Shown here piece after piece: positions 18,057 through 26,937 of a DNA stretch of 64,000 bases. Made by a program: the position numbers and the translations under genes. Each line of letters starts with the position of its first letter. Within the stretch, counting starts at the first letter, position 1. Origin of the DNA: Rhabdonatronobacter sediminivivens (GTDB lineage Bacteria > Pseudomonadota > Alphaproteobacteria > Rhodobacterales > Rhodobacteraceae); NCBI RefSeq assembly GCF_013415485.1, contig NZ_JACBXS010000018.1:18708-82707 (forward strand), given 5' to 3'. Under the pieces are notes generated by a model. It ran no database searches. It had not been told where the DNA came from and was given only the letters and a program-made list of their open reading frames with translations.

Positions 18057-18826
18057 TCGCCCCGGAACTCCGGCTTGCGCTTGGCGGCAAAGGCCTCGCG
18101 TGCGGTGGCGGCATCGGCGGAATGGGACAGGATGCGGTTGGTGAACTGCTCCATCCGCAGGCCTTCGGCCAGGCTCATGTCCATGGAGCGGATGGCCAGC
18201 TCCTTGGCGGCCTGGGTGGCCAGCGGCGCGTTGGCGGCGACCCGCGCGGCCATGTCCTGCGCGGCCTCCATCAGCCCCTCACGCGGGACCACGCGGTTGA
18301 TGAAGCCCCAGCGCAGGGCGGTTTCGGCATCCATCATGTCCCCCAGCAGCAGCATTTCCATGGCCACCGCATAGGGAAGCTGGCGCATGATCCGCTGGGT
18401 GCCGCCATTGGCGGCGATGATCCCGCGCTTGACCTCGGCCAGGCCAAAGCGGGCTTCGGGGACGGCCGCGCGCAGGTCGCTGGCCAGCATCAGGGTGGTC
18501 CCGCCGCCCACGCAGACGCCGTTGATGGCCGCGATCACGGGTTTCCAGACCTCCAGCCCGCGGTTGAGCAACTGGTCCTTCTGGGTCAGCCACATGTCGG
18601 ACAGGGGCTGCTTGCGGCCGATCCAGCTTTTCAGATCGGCGCCCGCGCAGAATGCCTTGTCACCGGCGCCGGTGATGATGGCCACGCGGATTTCAGGGTT
18701 GTCGCGCACCTCGGTCCAGGCTTTCGACAGGCCCTCATAATGCTCGGCATCCAGGGCGTTGCGCTTTTCGGGGCGGTTGATGGTGATGGTGGCAACACCT
18801 TCGTGCAGGTCCAGATCGATCGACAT
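18053..18826 (-). CDS. Enoyl-CoA hydratase
   Basis: A 257-residue crotonase-family enzyme. NRPEKRNALDAEHY lies near the N-terminus, CAGADLKSW forms the oxyanion loop and INGVCVGGGTTLMLASD the second loop. AEVKRGIIAANGGTQR covers the catalytic region. It follows the acyl-CoA dehydrogenase by one base and overlaps the CoA-transferase. It should hydrate the enoyl-CoA made by the dehydrogenase. Confidence 0.9.
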   Translation of the reverse strand: MSIDLDLHEGVATITINRPEKRNALDAEHYEGLSKAWTEVRDNPEIRVAIITGAGDKAFCAGADLKSWIGRKQPLSDMWLTQKDQLLNRGLEVWKPVIAAINGVCVGGGTTLMLASDLRAAVPEARFGLAEVKRGIIAANGGTQRIMRQLPYAVAMEMLLLGDMMDAETALRWGFINRVVPREGLMEAAQDMAARVAANAPLATQAAKELAIRSMDMSLAEGLRMEQFTNRILSHSADAATAREAFAAKRKPEFRGE

Positions 18827-18827
18827 G

Positions 18828-20006
18828 TCAGCTCCTCAGCAATTCGCGGGCCAGCACCATGCGGTGCACCTCGCTTGGTCCTTCGCCGATGCGCTTGATC
18901 CGCAACTCGCGGTACCAGCGCTCCAGCGGCATTTCGCGCGCCACCCCCATCCCGCCCAGGATCTGGATGCAGCGATCCACCACCCGCCCGGCGGTTTCCG
19001 TGGCCACCACCTTGGCGATCGAGGCCTCGGTCTTGATGTCGCGGCCCAGATCGCCGCTCCAGGCGGCCTGATACGTCAGCAGGCGGGCGGCGCGCAGTTC
19101 GATCTCGCTGTCGGCGATCATCCATTGCACGGCCTGCTTGTCGGCCAGCAGCGATTTGTGGACATGGCGCTGGCGGGCGTGGTCGATGGCGATCTGCAGC
19201 GCGGCCTGGGCAATGCCGATGACCGCTGCGGAATAGGGCACGCGGGCATGAACCAGCCATTTCTGGCAGATGGCAAAGCCCTTGCCGTCCTCGCCCAGCA
19301 TGTTTTCGGCCGGGACGCGCACATCGTCGAAATGCACCTCATAGGGCGCGTAGGAGCGGATCACCCCGATTTCGCGGCAGGTGATGCCGGGTGTGTCACG
19401 GTCCACGATGAAGGCGGTGATGCCCGCATCGGTGCGCGCAAAGACGATGCCCCAGTCGGCCTTGTCGGCGGCGGTGATCCACAGCTTGGTGCCGGTGATG
19501 ACATACGCATCGCCCTCGCGCCGGGCGCGGGTTTCGATCTTGCGCGCGGGGTCAGAGCCGCCCGCGGCCTCGGATATGGCGACGAAATTCTTCTTGCCGC
19601 CCTCGATCCCGGCCACGCCGTATGTCTGGCGCTGCTGCGGCGTGCCCAGCCAGATCACCGAGGGCGGGTCGATGCCAAAGGCCCCGCAGGCGGGCACATA
19701 GGCGCCCATGCGGCATTTGGCGGCTTCCTCGGCCACCACCACCTGCCCCAGAAGCCCCAGCCCGCCGCCGCCGTATTCCGCCGGAGAGGCCAGGCACCAC
19801 AGCCCCGCGGCGCGGGCCTTCGCGCGCAGGGCCTGCAGGTCGGCGCTTGGTAGGGCCCATGCGTCATGGGGCTGGCGTTCCTCGATCGGCTGGACCTCCT
19901 CGCGCATGAAGCGGCGGATGGTGTCGCGCAGCATGACGAACTGTTCCGGCATCTCCCAGGCGCCGCTGTCGGCGGGGTCTGCGATCTGTGCGGTGCTGTT
20001 CGACAT
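18828..20006 (-). CDS. Acyl-CoA dehydrogenase
   Basis: A 392-residue flavin acyl-CoA dehydrogenase. The N-terminal helical domain, the middle beta domain (ISEAAGGSDPA and GTKLWITAADKAD) and the C-terminal helical domain (CIQILGGMGVAREMPLERWYRE) are in order. The late IGEGPSEVHRMVLAREL contains the Glu-Gly region where the catalytic base usually lies. It forms a 2,3-enoyl-CoA and passes electrons to ETF. It is the first gene of the seven-gene catabolic-tctBA operon and is divergent from the IclR gene. Confidence 0.92.
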   Translation of the reverse strand: MSNSTAQIADPADSGAWEMPEQFVMLRDTIRRFMREEVQPIEERQPHDAWALPSADLQALRAKARAAGLWCLASPAEYGGGGLGLLGQVVVAEEAAKCRMGAYVPACGAFGIDPPSVIWLGTPQQRQTYGVAGIEGGKKNFVAISEAAGGSDPARKIETRARREGDAYVITGTKLWITAADKADWGIVFARTDAGITAFIVDRDTPGITCREIGVIRSYAPYEVHFDDVRVPAENMLGEDGKGFAICQKWLVHARVPYSAAVIGIAQAALQIAIDHARQRHVHKSLLADKQAVQWMIADSEIELRAARLLTYQAAWSGDLGRDIKTEASIAKVVATETAGRVVDRCIQILGGMGVAREMPLERWYRELRIKRIGEGPSEVHRMVLARELLRS

Positions 20007-20078
20007 GTCAGCCTCCTTCGATTACGACAGCACAGCGAGGGTTTCGTCCCGCTTGTGTCCTTATTTGAACTTTCATCT

Positions 20079-20107
20079 CGAATAGCGCATCATTGCCGCG
20101 ATATTCG
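20079..20107. promoter_or_regulatory. Candidate IclR operator
   Basis: The 115-base gap between the acyl-CoA dehydrogenase and IclR starts holds an inverted repeat CGAATA (20079-20084) and TATTCG (20102-20107) with a 17-base spacer, overlapping the IclR ribosome site region. It is a plausible shared operator, inferred from position and symmetry only. Confidence 0.4.
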
Positions 20108-20121
20108 GAGGAATTTGCACC

Positions 20122-20907
20122 ATGAGCCAGACATTGACCAAGGGGCTGCGCGTGATCGAGGCGCTGGCCCACAGCAACCAGCCGCGCGGGATCACGGAAC
20201 TTTCGCGGATGCTGGACATGAACCAGAGCGCGGTGCAGCGGCTGGTGAACACGCTGGTGGACCAGGGCTATGCACGGCAGGCCGAAGGGACGCGCAAGTA
20301 TCGGCTGACCCAGACCCTGTGGGAACTGGGCCAGCGCTCGGTCGAGGATAACGCCCTGCGCCGCCTGCTGCGTCCGACCCTGCGGCTGGGCGCGCATGTC
20401 ACCGGCATGACCTGCTTCTTTGCGATCGAGAGCTTTCCCTTCGTGGTCTATTTCGACCGGGTCGAAGGGCCGCGCGGGCGCCCGCATTCGGCCGAACCGG
20501 GCCGCAAGGTGCCGATCACGGCCACGGCCTCGGGGCGGGCGATCTTTCCCTACCTGCCCGCCGAGCGCCGCGCGCTGCTGGCGCACCCGGCCACCGACCG
20601 CACCGGCTTTGTCCATTTTCCGGGGCTGGAGCGGCAGATCATCGACCAGATCACCCGCCAGGTGCGCCGGGACCGCTATGCGTTCTCGGCCAGCGGGATG
20701 CGCAAGGGCATGAATTCGGTGGCCGCGCCGGTCTGGTCCAAGGGGCCCGAGCCGGTGGGCGCGATTGTCCTGACCTCCAGCGAGGCCGAATTGCGCGCCG
20801 GGGATTTCCCCGAATATGGCGCGCGGGTGCTGGAACTGGCCGAGGAAGCCACCATCAGCCTTGGCGGTGCCGCCTTTCGCAACACCGCCGAGCTGGGGCC
20901 GCTCTAG
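20122..20907 (+). CDS. IclR-family transcriptional regulator
   Basis: A 261-residue IclR regulator. The N-terminal winged helix (TKGLRVIEALAHSNQPRGIT, MNQSAVQRLVNTLVDQGYA) is followed by an effector domain from about residue 80 (VVYFDRVEGPRG, ITATASGRAIF). GGAGGA lies before the ATG. It is divergent from the acyl-CoA dehydrogenase operon and most likely controls it in response to the acid or its CoA ester. The minus RraA gene ends 46 bases beyond its stop. Confidence 0.92.
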   Translation: MSQTLTKGLRVIEALAHSNQPRGITELSRMLDMNQSAVQRLVNTLVDQGYARQAEGTRKYRLTQTLWELGQRSVEDNALRRLLRPTLRLGAHVTGMTCFFAIESFPFVVYFDRVEGPRGRPHSAEPGRKVPITATASGRAIFPYLPAERRALLAHPATDRTGFVHFPGLERQIIDQITRQVRRDRYAFSASGMRKGMNSVAAPVWSKGPEPVGAIVLTSSEAELRAGDFPEYGARVLELAEEATISLGGAAFRNTAELGPL

Positions 20908-20953
20908 CCCGCTGCCCCGCGGGCAGGATATGGCGGGCGCGGAGGTCACCGAC

Positions 20954-21676
20954 CTACCATTTCGGCAGATCGGCGACATGCACCCCGGCCTTCACGGCCT
21001 CGATCCGCTTGGCCTCCAGCGCGAACTGGGCTTCGGCGCGGCTGACGACCGCGTCGGCGAATTCGGGGGGCAGGATGCACACGCCGGTGTCATCGGCGAT
21101 GATCAGATCGCCGGGGCGGACATGCTGGCCGTGCAGGGAGACGGGGCCGTTGATTTCCACCGTGTCCAGCCGCCATTTGCCGGTTATGGGGCTGATCTCG
21201 CTGGACCAGATGGGGAAGCCATCGGCGCGGGAATGGGCCACATCGCGGATGCCGCCCTGGATCACGGCCCCGGCCACGCCATGGCGCTGCGCGATCAGCG
21301 CCGAGATCCCGCCCATGTTGGACAGCCCCGGCACGCCTTCGATCACCACCACATCGCCGGGGGTGGCCAGGTTATGGGCCTCCATCTCGGCCATGCCGTT
21401 GCGCTTGGCCTTCGCGCGTTCGGGCACGGTGTCCAGCCGCGGCGAGATGACATTGCGCACGGTCAGCGCCGGGCCGACGATCCCCGCCCCGGCGATGGTC
21501 GGCCGATAGTGGGACCCCGCCAGCCGTCCGCCGATGCCCAGATCATCCATCGCATCGGAAATCAGGCTTGTGTCGCAGCCCAAGGCCTTGATGCGGTCGA
21601 TGATCCCCTCGGGTGGGCGGGGGGTTTCCATCATGCGGATGCGGTCGGCGTCGATCTTGCCGGTCAGTCGTTTCAT
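20954..21676 (-). CDS. RraA-family aldolase/decarboxylase (4-hydroxy-4-methyl-2-oxoglutarate aldolase-like)
   Basis: A 240-residue RraA-fold protein. The family core, GVPGLSNMGGISALIAQRHG followed by GGIRDVAHSRADGFPIW, carries the G-x-R-D pattern that binds the divalent metal and pyruvate or oxaloacetate. Such enzymes cleave 4-hydroxy-4-methyl-2-oxoglutarate or decarboxylate oxaloacetate; some members are RNase E regulators, but those are shorter. The ATG at 21676 has an AGGAA site. It is the last gene of the ThDP enzyme-TctC-RraA operon and could cleave a product of the local pathway. Confidence 0.87.
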   Translation of the reverse strand: MKRLTGKIDADRIRMMETPRPPEGIIDRIKALGCDTSLISDAMDDLGIGGRLAGSHYRPTIAGAGIVGPALTVRNVISPRLDTVPERAKAKRNGMAEMEAHNLATPGDVVVIEGVPGLSNMGGISALIAQRHGVAGAVIQGGIRDVAHSRADGFPIWSSEISPITGKWRLDTVEINGPVSLHGQHVRPGDLIIADDTGVCILPPEFADAVVSRAEAQFALEAKRIEAVKAGVHVADLPKW

Positions 21677-21747
21677 GCTGTGTTCCTGTGCGCTTGCAGC
21701 GCCGGGGCGGCGGGTGCCGCCCCGGCTGATGCGATCCCCGGACCGGC

Positions 21748-22707
21748 TCAGTCGGCCGAGATGCCGCGCTCGGCGGCCAGCACGGTCCACTGCTCGATCT
21801 CGGCCTCGATCATGGCCTGGAATTCGGCCGCCGACATGGTGCCCACATCGGAATCGAGGTTCTCCAGATAGGCCATCCCGGCGTCAGAGGTCATCACGGC
21901 GGTGATATCGGCGTTGAGCTTCTCGACGATCTCATCCGGGGTGCCGCCCGGTGCAAAGACCCCCAGCCAGAAGCCGGAGCTGGCCCCTTCGATGCCCAGC
22001 TCCTCGGTCGAGGGCGCATCGGGCAGGGCGCGGGCACGATCTGCCCCCAGCACGCCAAGCGCCTTGATCTGACCGGCCTGCACATTGCCCAGAACCGCCG
22101 TCATCGAGCCGACATAGATATCGGCGCGCCCGCCGATCAGGTCCACCATGGCATCGCTGCCGCCGCTGTAATGGACGGCGGTCGCATCCATGCCGGTGGC
22201 CGCGGCCAGCAACTCGCCCGCGAAATGCGTGGAGCTGCCCAGCCCGGCGGTGGCCATGAAGATGTCACGCTCGGCGGCCTCGTTCTCCAGGAACTGATCC
22301 AGCGTTTCCGACTGGATGCTGGACCCCGCCGTGACCACGAACTGCGCCGAGGACGGCATGGCCACCGCGCGCAGGTCATTGACCGGATCATAGGGCAGGT
22401 CATGATGGACCGCGGGCGCCGTGGTATAGGCCGAGGTGGTCAGCAGGATGGTGTAGCCGTCAGGGTCCATGGTCGCCACATGGGCGGTGCCGATGGTGGA
22501 CCCGGCGCCGGGGCGGTTTTCCACCACCACATTGACGCCCCATTTCTCCTGCAGCTCTCCGGCGATGAAGCGGGCGGCCGGATCGGTGGACCCCGCCGGG
22601 CTGTAGGGCACGACGATGGTCACCGTCTGTGTGGGATAGTCTTGGGCCAGGCCCGGGCCTGCGGCCATCAGCGTGGCAATGGCGGTGGTGGCAAGGATGC
22701 GTTTCAT
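21748..22707 (-). CDS. tctC: TctC/Bug substrate-binding protein (second copy)
   Basis: A 319-residue receptor with a Sec signal peptide (MKRILATTAIATLMAAGPGLAQ... cleavage after about residue 21). VVPYSPAGSTDPAARF and VVENRPGAGSTIG are Bug signatures. It is related to but clearly distinct from the 4389 receptor (both end ISAD/IEAD after a Trp-containing helix). No TctAB is adjacent; TctBA at 13261-15224 lacks a receptor, so the two sets probably form one transporter. It lies between the ThDP enzyme and RraA genes. Confidence 0.92.
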   Translation of the reverse strand: MKRILATTAIATLMAAGPGLAQDYPTQTVTIVVPYSPAGSTDPAARFIAGELQEKWGVNVVVENRPGAGSTIGTAHVATMDPDGYTILLTTSAYTTAPAVHHDLPYDPVNDLRAVAMPSSAQFVVTAGSSIQSETLDQFLENEAAERDIFMATAGLGSSTHFAGELLAAATGMDATAVHYSGGSDAMVDLIGGRADIYVGSMTAVLGNVQAGQIKALGVLGADRARALPDAPSTEELGIEGASSGFWLGVFAPGGTPDEIVEKLNADITAVMTSDAGMAYLENLDSDVGTMSAAEFQAMIEAEIEQWTVLAAERGISAD

Positions 22708-22784
22708 CTGGTCTTTCCTCCCTTGATTGCAGTTTCTGGATGCTGGCGGCCTCCTCCTGGCCGCGCAGCGGTCCGCCCCCCTCC

Positions 22785-24440
22785 TCAGGGGGCGCGGCTG
22801 GTCTGGCGCCGCATGGTTGGCGCCATGATCCGGTCAGAGACGCGGATATCCCAGAGCGCGGGCCCGTCGCCGTCATCAAAGGCGCGGGCCAGCGCCGGGA
22901 TCTGCGCGAGGTCGGTGACGACATGCCCCTCCAGCCCGAAGCCGCGGGCGATTGCGGCCAGATCGCCAAAGCCGAAGATCGCGCCGTGATCCGGCACCCC
23001 GTCGGCGCGCAGCTTGTGAATTTCAGAGCCGAAGGCGCCGTCATTGAAGATGCAGACCAGGATCTTCATGCGGTAGCGCATGATGGTCTCCAGCTCCTGC
23101 ACATGCATGAGGAACCCGCCATCGCCTTCGGTCAGCATCACGGGGCGGTCCGGGTCGGCGGCCCATTGGCCGATGGCATAGGACAGCCCGTTGCCGATGG
23201 CGCCAAACTCGCGGATGGTCAGGAACTGATGCGGGCCGCGGCCGTGGATATGGGTGGCGAAATAGGAGCAATGCCCGGCCGCGCCCACATGCGCCCATGT
23301 CGGCGGGGTGTGCTGCGACAGGGCGACGGCCACGGCGCGCGGGTCCAGCAGGGAGCTGTCGCCATCCGGGCGCGGGTGGGTGTCGGCGGGTTCAGAGCGC
23401 ACTCGGCCACCGTAATCCGCCACATCCCAGTCACCGGTCCGCTGTGCGCCCAGCCCGTCAGTGATGGCCGTCAGCGCCAGGGCGGCATCCGCCACAACAT
23501 GCTGGCGCGCGGGGACCTGTCCGTGGCGGATCACCGGCGGGTCGTCATCGATCTGGATCACCTGATCGGGGGTGAAGAGCGTGTTCAGATCGCTGGTGTG
23601 GCGGGTCAGGCTGGTGCCCACGGCCACCACCAGATCGGCCCGGGCGAAGGCCTCACGCGTGACTTCATGGGCAAAGCCCCCGGCCACGCCGATGTAGCGC
23701 GGCTGGTCATGGAACAGGCCACGCATGGGCAGCGTCTCGCTCAGCGCGCCATCGCAGAGATCGGCCAGCCGGATGCAGGCGGCGCGGGCGGCCTCGGCGC
23801 CCGCGCCCCGTCCGCCCAGCACCAGCACACGCCGGGCGGCGGCGATGCGCGCGACGGCGGCGGCCACCTGATCCGGGTGGGGATAGCGCGGGCCGATGTC
23901 CGGCATCACGGCGCGTGAGGGGGTATAGCTGCCCTCGGGCGCGGTCTGTTTCTGCAGGTCCAGCGGCATGCCCAGCACCACCGGCAGGCGGCGGCTGCGG
24001 GCCAGCAGGAAGGCCTCCTGCACGTGATGATCGGTCAGCTTGGCACTGCGGGCGGCGACATAGAGCGCGCCCGTGGCCGTGACCAGCGGCGCCTGGTCGA
24101 TGCGCTGGTTGTACCAGGGCGCGTTGATCGGGTCTTCGCCGGCAAAGACCACCAGCGGGATGCGCGCCTGCGCCGCCGTGGCCAGCGCCGTCATGATCTG
24201 GGTCAGCCCCGGCCCACAGGTGACCGAGGCCACGCCGACCTGATCCGTGGCGCGGGCCCAGGCGGTGGCCATGGCGCAGGCCGCGTGTTCATGGCGGACA
24301 TGAATGCTGCGCACGCCGGGCAGGGCGGCCAGGGCGGCTTCCCAATGCATGTTGCCATCGCCGGTGAGCGAAAACAGCGTGCGCACCCCTTCGGCATGAA
24401 AAGCCGCGGCGACGGTTTCGTAGATCAGCTTGCCCGTCAT
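22785..24440 (-). CDS. Thiamine diphosphate-dependent enzyme (acetolactate synthase/decarboxylase family)
   Basis: A 551-residue ThDP enzyme with the three-domain POX/ALS layout: N-terminal Pyr domain with the catalytic Glu51 (VRHEHAAC), a central domain, and a C-terminal PP domain with GDGGFLMHVQ and FND, the Mg-ThDP motif. GGAGGAG lies eight bases before ATG 24440. It likely decarboxylates or ligates a 2-oxoacid or acyl-CoA, but the active-site residues do not settle which. It heads the operon with tctC and rraA. Confidence 0.87.
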   Translation of the reverse strand: MTGKLIYETVAAAFHAEGVRTLFSLTGDGNMHWEAALAALPGVRSIHVRHEHAACAMATAWARATDQVGVASVTCGPGLTQIMTALATAAQARIPLVVFAGEDPINAPWYNQRIDQAPLVTATGALYVAARSAKLTDHHVQEAFLLARSRRLPVVLGMPLDLQKQTAPEGSYTPSRAVMPDIGPRYPHPDQVAAAVARIAAARRVLVLGGRGAGAEAARAACIRLADLCDGALSETLPMRGLFHDQPRYIGVAGGFAHEVTREAFARADLVVAVGTSLTRHTSDLNTLFTPDQVIQIDDDPPVIRHGQVPARQHVVADAALALTAITDGLGAQRTGDWDVADYGGRVRSEPADTHPRPDGDSSLLDPRAVAVALSQHTPPTWAHVGAAGHCSYFATHIHGRGPHQFLTIREFGAIGNGLSYAIGQWAADPDRPVMLTEGDGGFLMHVQELETIMRYRMKILVCIFNDGAFGSEIHKLRADGVPDHGAIFGFGDLAAIARGFGLEGHVVTDLAQIPALARAFDDGDGPALWDIRVSDRIMAPTMRRQTSRAP

Positions 24441-24535
24441 GCGGACGGCTCCTCCGGTTCTGTGCCCTGCGTCCTGGCGGTGCGGGGGATGACCCCGCAT
24501 CTCTGGCCAAGGGTATCTGACAGTGCCCTCCACGC

Positions 24536-24574
24536 AATGTCAAATAACAAGGCAAAGCGTCATATAATGACATT
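24536..24574. promoter_or_regulatory. AT-rich dyad upstream of the ThDP operon
   Basis: In a locally AT-rich gap, AATGTCA (24536-24542) faces TGACATT (24568-24574), and inside it GTCAT-ATA-ATGAC (24559-24571) forms a second inverted repeat. This nested dyad lies about 100-130 bases from both divergent starts and looks like an operator for a regulator not encoded here. Confidence 0.45.
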
Positions 24575-24673
24575 TCATATCATTCATCGCGGCATCTTCT
24601 GGATTTCAGCGGTGCACTGTGCTCCATTCGCGGTTGGTTGCTTGACTGTGACGGAAAACGGAGGCGCGCCGAA

Positions 24674-24757
24674 ATGACTAATGCTTGCTCAACCATGACC
24701 GGAGGTTTGGACCCATACCCCCCGATCGCACCCCGGCCCGCGCAGGCCCGGCCATGA
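24674..24757 (+). CDS. Possible 27-residue leader peptide coupled to the quinone reductase
   Basis: A short frame starts at ATG 24674, about ten bases after GGAGG, and ends with TGA at 24755-24757, which overlaps the quinone reductase ATG (24754) as ATGA. The reductase itself has almost no ribosome site, so translation may depend on this leader. The 27 residues are proline-rich near the end and match nothing I recognise. It could also be chance. Confidence 0.35.
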   Translation: MTNACSTMTGGLDPYPPIAPRPAQARP

Positions 24758-25722
24758 GGGCGGTCATCCCCAACGGCCCCGGCGGCCCCGAGGTTCTGCA
24801 GATGCGGGAGCGGCCCGTGCCGGACCCCGGCCCGGGGCAGGTGCGCATCCGCGTGCAGGCCGCCGGGGTCAACCGCCATGACATCAACCAGCGCAAGCGC
24901 GGGCATGGCCCCGAAGGCAGCACCGATATCCTGGGGCTGGAGGTCGCGGGCACGGTAGAGGCCACCGGCGCCGGGGTGGACCCCGCATGGCAGGGGCGCC
25001 GGGTCGCTGCGCTGACCGATGGCGGCGGCTATGCCGATCACGCCCTGGCCGAGGCATCGCTGCTGCTGGACTGGCCCGAGGATCTGAGCGCCATCGAGGC
25101 CGCCGCCCTGCCCGAGGCGCTGTTTACCCTGCAACTCAATCTGGTGGAGCTGGGCGGGCTGGGCCGGGGCGACTGGCTGCTGATCCACGGCGGCACCAGC
25201 GGGATCGGCATGGCGGGGATCCGTTTTGCGGCCCTTCTGGGCGCGCGCACGCTGGTCACCGCCGGGACCGATGCCAAATGCGCCCGGGCCACGGACCACG
25301 GCGCCCATCTGGCCATCAACTACCGGTCCGAGGATTTCCCCGCCCGCGTCCACGCGGCCACCGATGGGCATGGGGCGGACATGATTCTGGACACCGTCGG
25401 CGGGCTTTATGCCGCCCGCAATATCGAGGCGCTGGCCGCGGATGGCCGGTTGGTGCATCTGTCGCCCGCCCCGCCCGAATTCTGCGTGCCGCTGGGGGCG
25501 ATCATGGCCAGGCGCGCGCGGGTCACCGGCGCGCTGCTGCGTGGCCTGCCGCTGGCGCGCAAGGTCGCGCTGGCCGAGGCCATCCGCGCCACCGTCTGGC
25601 CCCATGCCACCACCACCCTGCGCCCGGTGATCGACCGGGTGTTTCCGCTGGAAGACGCGGCCGAGGCGCATCGCTACATGGACAGCGGCGCGCATATGGG
25701 CAAGATCGTGCTGAGGCCCTGA
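24754..25722 (+). CDS. NADPH:quinone oxidoreductase / zinc-independent MDR-family reductase
   Basis: A 322-residue medium-chain reductase starting MRAVIPNGPGGPEVLQ, a typical quinone oxidoreductase N-terminus. The nucleotide motif reads LIHGGTSGIGMAGI, and no catalytic or structural zinc cysteines are seen. Such enzymes reduce quinones or enoyl compounds with NADPH. The start has a poor ribosome site but overlaps a short leader frame. It is divergent from the ThDP enzyme and converges with the CoA-transferase gene 15 bases downstream. Confidence 0.87.
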   Translation: MRAVIPNGPGGPEVLQMRERPVPDPGPGQVRIRVQAAGVNRHDINQRKRGHGPEGSTDILGLEVAGTVEATGAGVDPAWQGRRVAALTDGGGYADHALAEASLLLDWPEDLSAIEAAALPEALFTLQLNLVELGGLGRGDWLLIHGGTSGIGMAGIRFAALLGARTLVTAGTDAKCARATDHGAHLAINYRSEDFPARVHAATDGHGADMILDTVGGLYAARNIEALAADGRLVHLSPAPPEFCVPLGAIMARRARVTGALLRGLPLARKVALAEAIRATVWPHATTTLRPVIDRVFPLEDAAEAHRYMDSGAHMGKIVLRP

Positions 25723-25737
25723 ACCGGTCTGCGCCCG

Positions 25738-26937
25738 TCAGATCACCCCGTCCTGACGCAGCGCTGCCAGTGCGGGGCCGTCAAACCCCAGCTCGCCCAG
25801 AACCGTATCGGTATCCTGCCCCAACCGCGGCGGCGGGGCGCTGGCGCCGGGGGTCTGGCCATCCACCATGAAGCCCGGGCGCAGCACCCGCAGGGGGGCG
25901 CCATCGGCCAGCACGCCGGGGTATTCGGCGATCTGGTCGCGGGTGGCGAATTGCGGATGGGCCAGGGCCTCGGGCACGGTCAGAACCTCGCCCGCGGGGA
26001 CGCCCAGGGCGGACAGCTGCTGCGCCCAGACCTGCGCATCGCGCGTGGCCAGTTGCGCGGCCACCAGCACGTCCAGCGCCTCGCGGTTGGTCTTGCGGGC
26101 CTCGCGCGTGGCAAATTCGGGGCGCGCCAGCAGATGCTCCAGCCCCAGATGGCGGGCCAGCGCCTCCCATTGCTCCTGGCGGTTGGTGGTGATGTTGATC
26201 AGCCCGGACCGGCAGCGATAGGTCCCCGAGGGCGCCGAGGTCACATTGCGGTTGCCCACCGGCGCCGGTTCCACCCCGGCCACCAGATAGTTCGACACCG
26301 CCCAGCCCATGGTGGACAGCACCGCGGACATCATCGAGACATCCAGAAAGCAGCCCCGTTCGGGGGCGTTCAGCGCCGCGCTGATGGCCATGGCGGCGGT
26401 CAGCCCGCCGATGGAATCGGCCATGGGGAAGCCCACGCGCAGCGGGCTGTCCGGCCCTTCGCCGGTGACCGACATGACCCCGGCCACGCCCTGGATGATA
26501 TGGTCATAGGCGGGCCGGTCGCGCCACGGCCCCTCCTGCCCGAAGCCCGAGATCGCGCAATAGATCAGCGCGGGGTTTTCCGCCTTCAGCGCCGGGTAAT
26601 CCAGCCCCAGCCGCGCCATCACCCCGGGGCGGAAGTTTTCCACCAGCACATCGGCGCGGCGCACCATTGCGCGCAGGATATCGGCGCCGCGCGGGTCCTT
26701 CAGGTTCAGCGAAACGGATTGCTTGCCCGCGTTCTGCGCCAGAAAGGACACCCCCATGGCGCTGTCATTCTGGGCCGGAACCTCGCCCAGTTGGCGGGCC
26801 AGATCGCCGCGCCCGACCGGTTCGATCTTGATCACCTCGGCGCCCAGGCTGGCCAGCTGATAGCAGGCCAGCGGCCCGGACAGCACATTGGTCAGGTCCA
26901 GAATGCGGACCCCCTGCAAGGGTGTCTGGGATGGCAC
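25738..26937 (-). CDS. CaiB/BaiF family III CoA-transferase (second copy)
   Basis: A 399-residue family III CoA-transferase. GTG at 26937 is chosen because AGGAG lies seven bases upstream and it gives the usual N-terminus (VPSQTPLQGVRILDLTNVLS). LGAEVIKIEP binds CoA and the Asp in GFPMADSIGG is the expected catalytic residue. It is not close in sequence to the 16848 copy beyond family motifs. Its partner acid is unknown; it is monocistronic as far as can be seen. Confidence 0.9.
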   Translation of the reverse strand: MPSQTPLQGVRILDLTNVLSGPLACYQLASLGAEVIKIEPVGRGDLARQLGEVPAQNDSAMGVSFLAQNAGKQSVSLNLKDPRGADILRAMVRRADVLVENFRPGVMARLGLDYPALKAENPALIYCAISGFGQEGPWRDRPAYDHIIQGVAGVMSVTGEGPDSPLRVGFPMADSIGGLTAAMAISAALNAPERGCFLDVSMMSAVLSTMGWAVSNYLVAGVEPAPVGNRNVTSAPSGTYRCRSGLINITTNRQEQWEALARHLGLEHLLARPEFATREARKTNREALDVLVAAQLATRDAQVWAQQLSALGVPAGEVLTVPEALAHPQFATRDQIAEYPGVLADGAPLRVLRPGFMVDGQTPGASAPPPRLGQDTDTVLGELGFDGPALAALRQDGVI

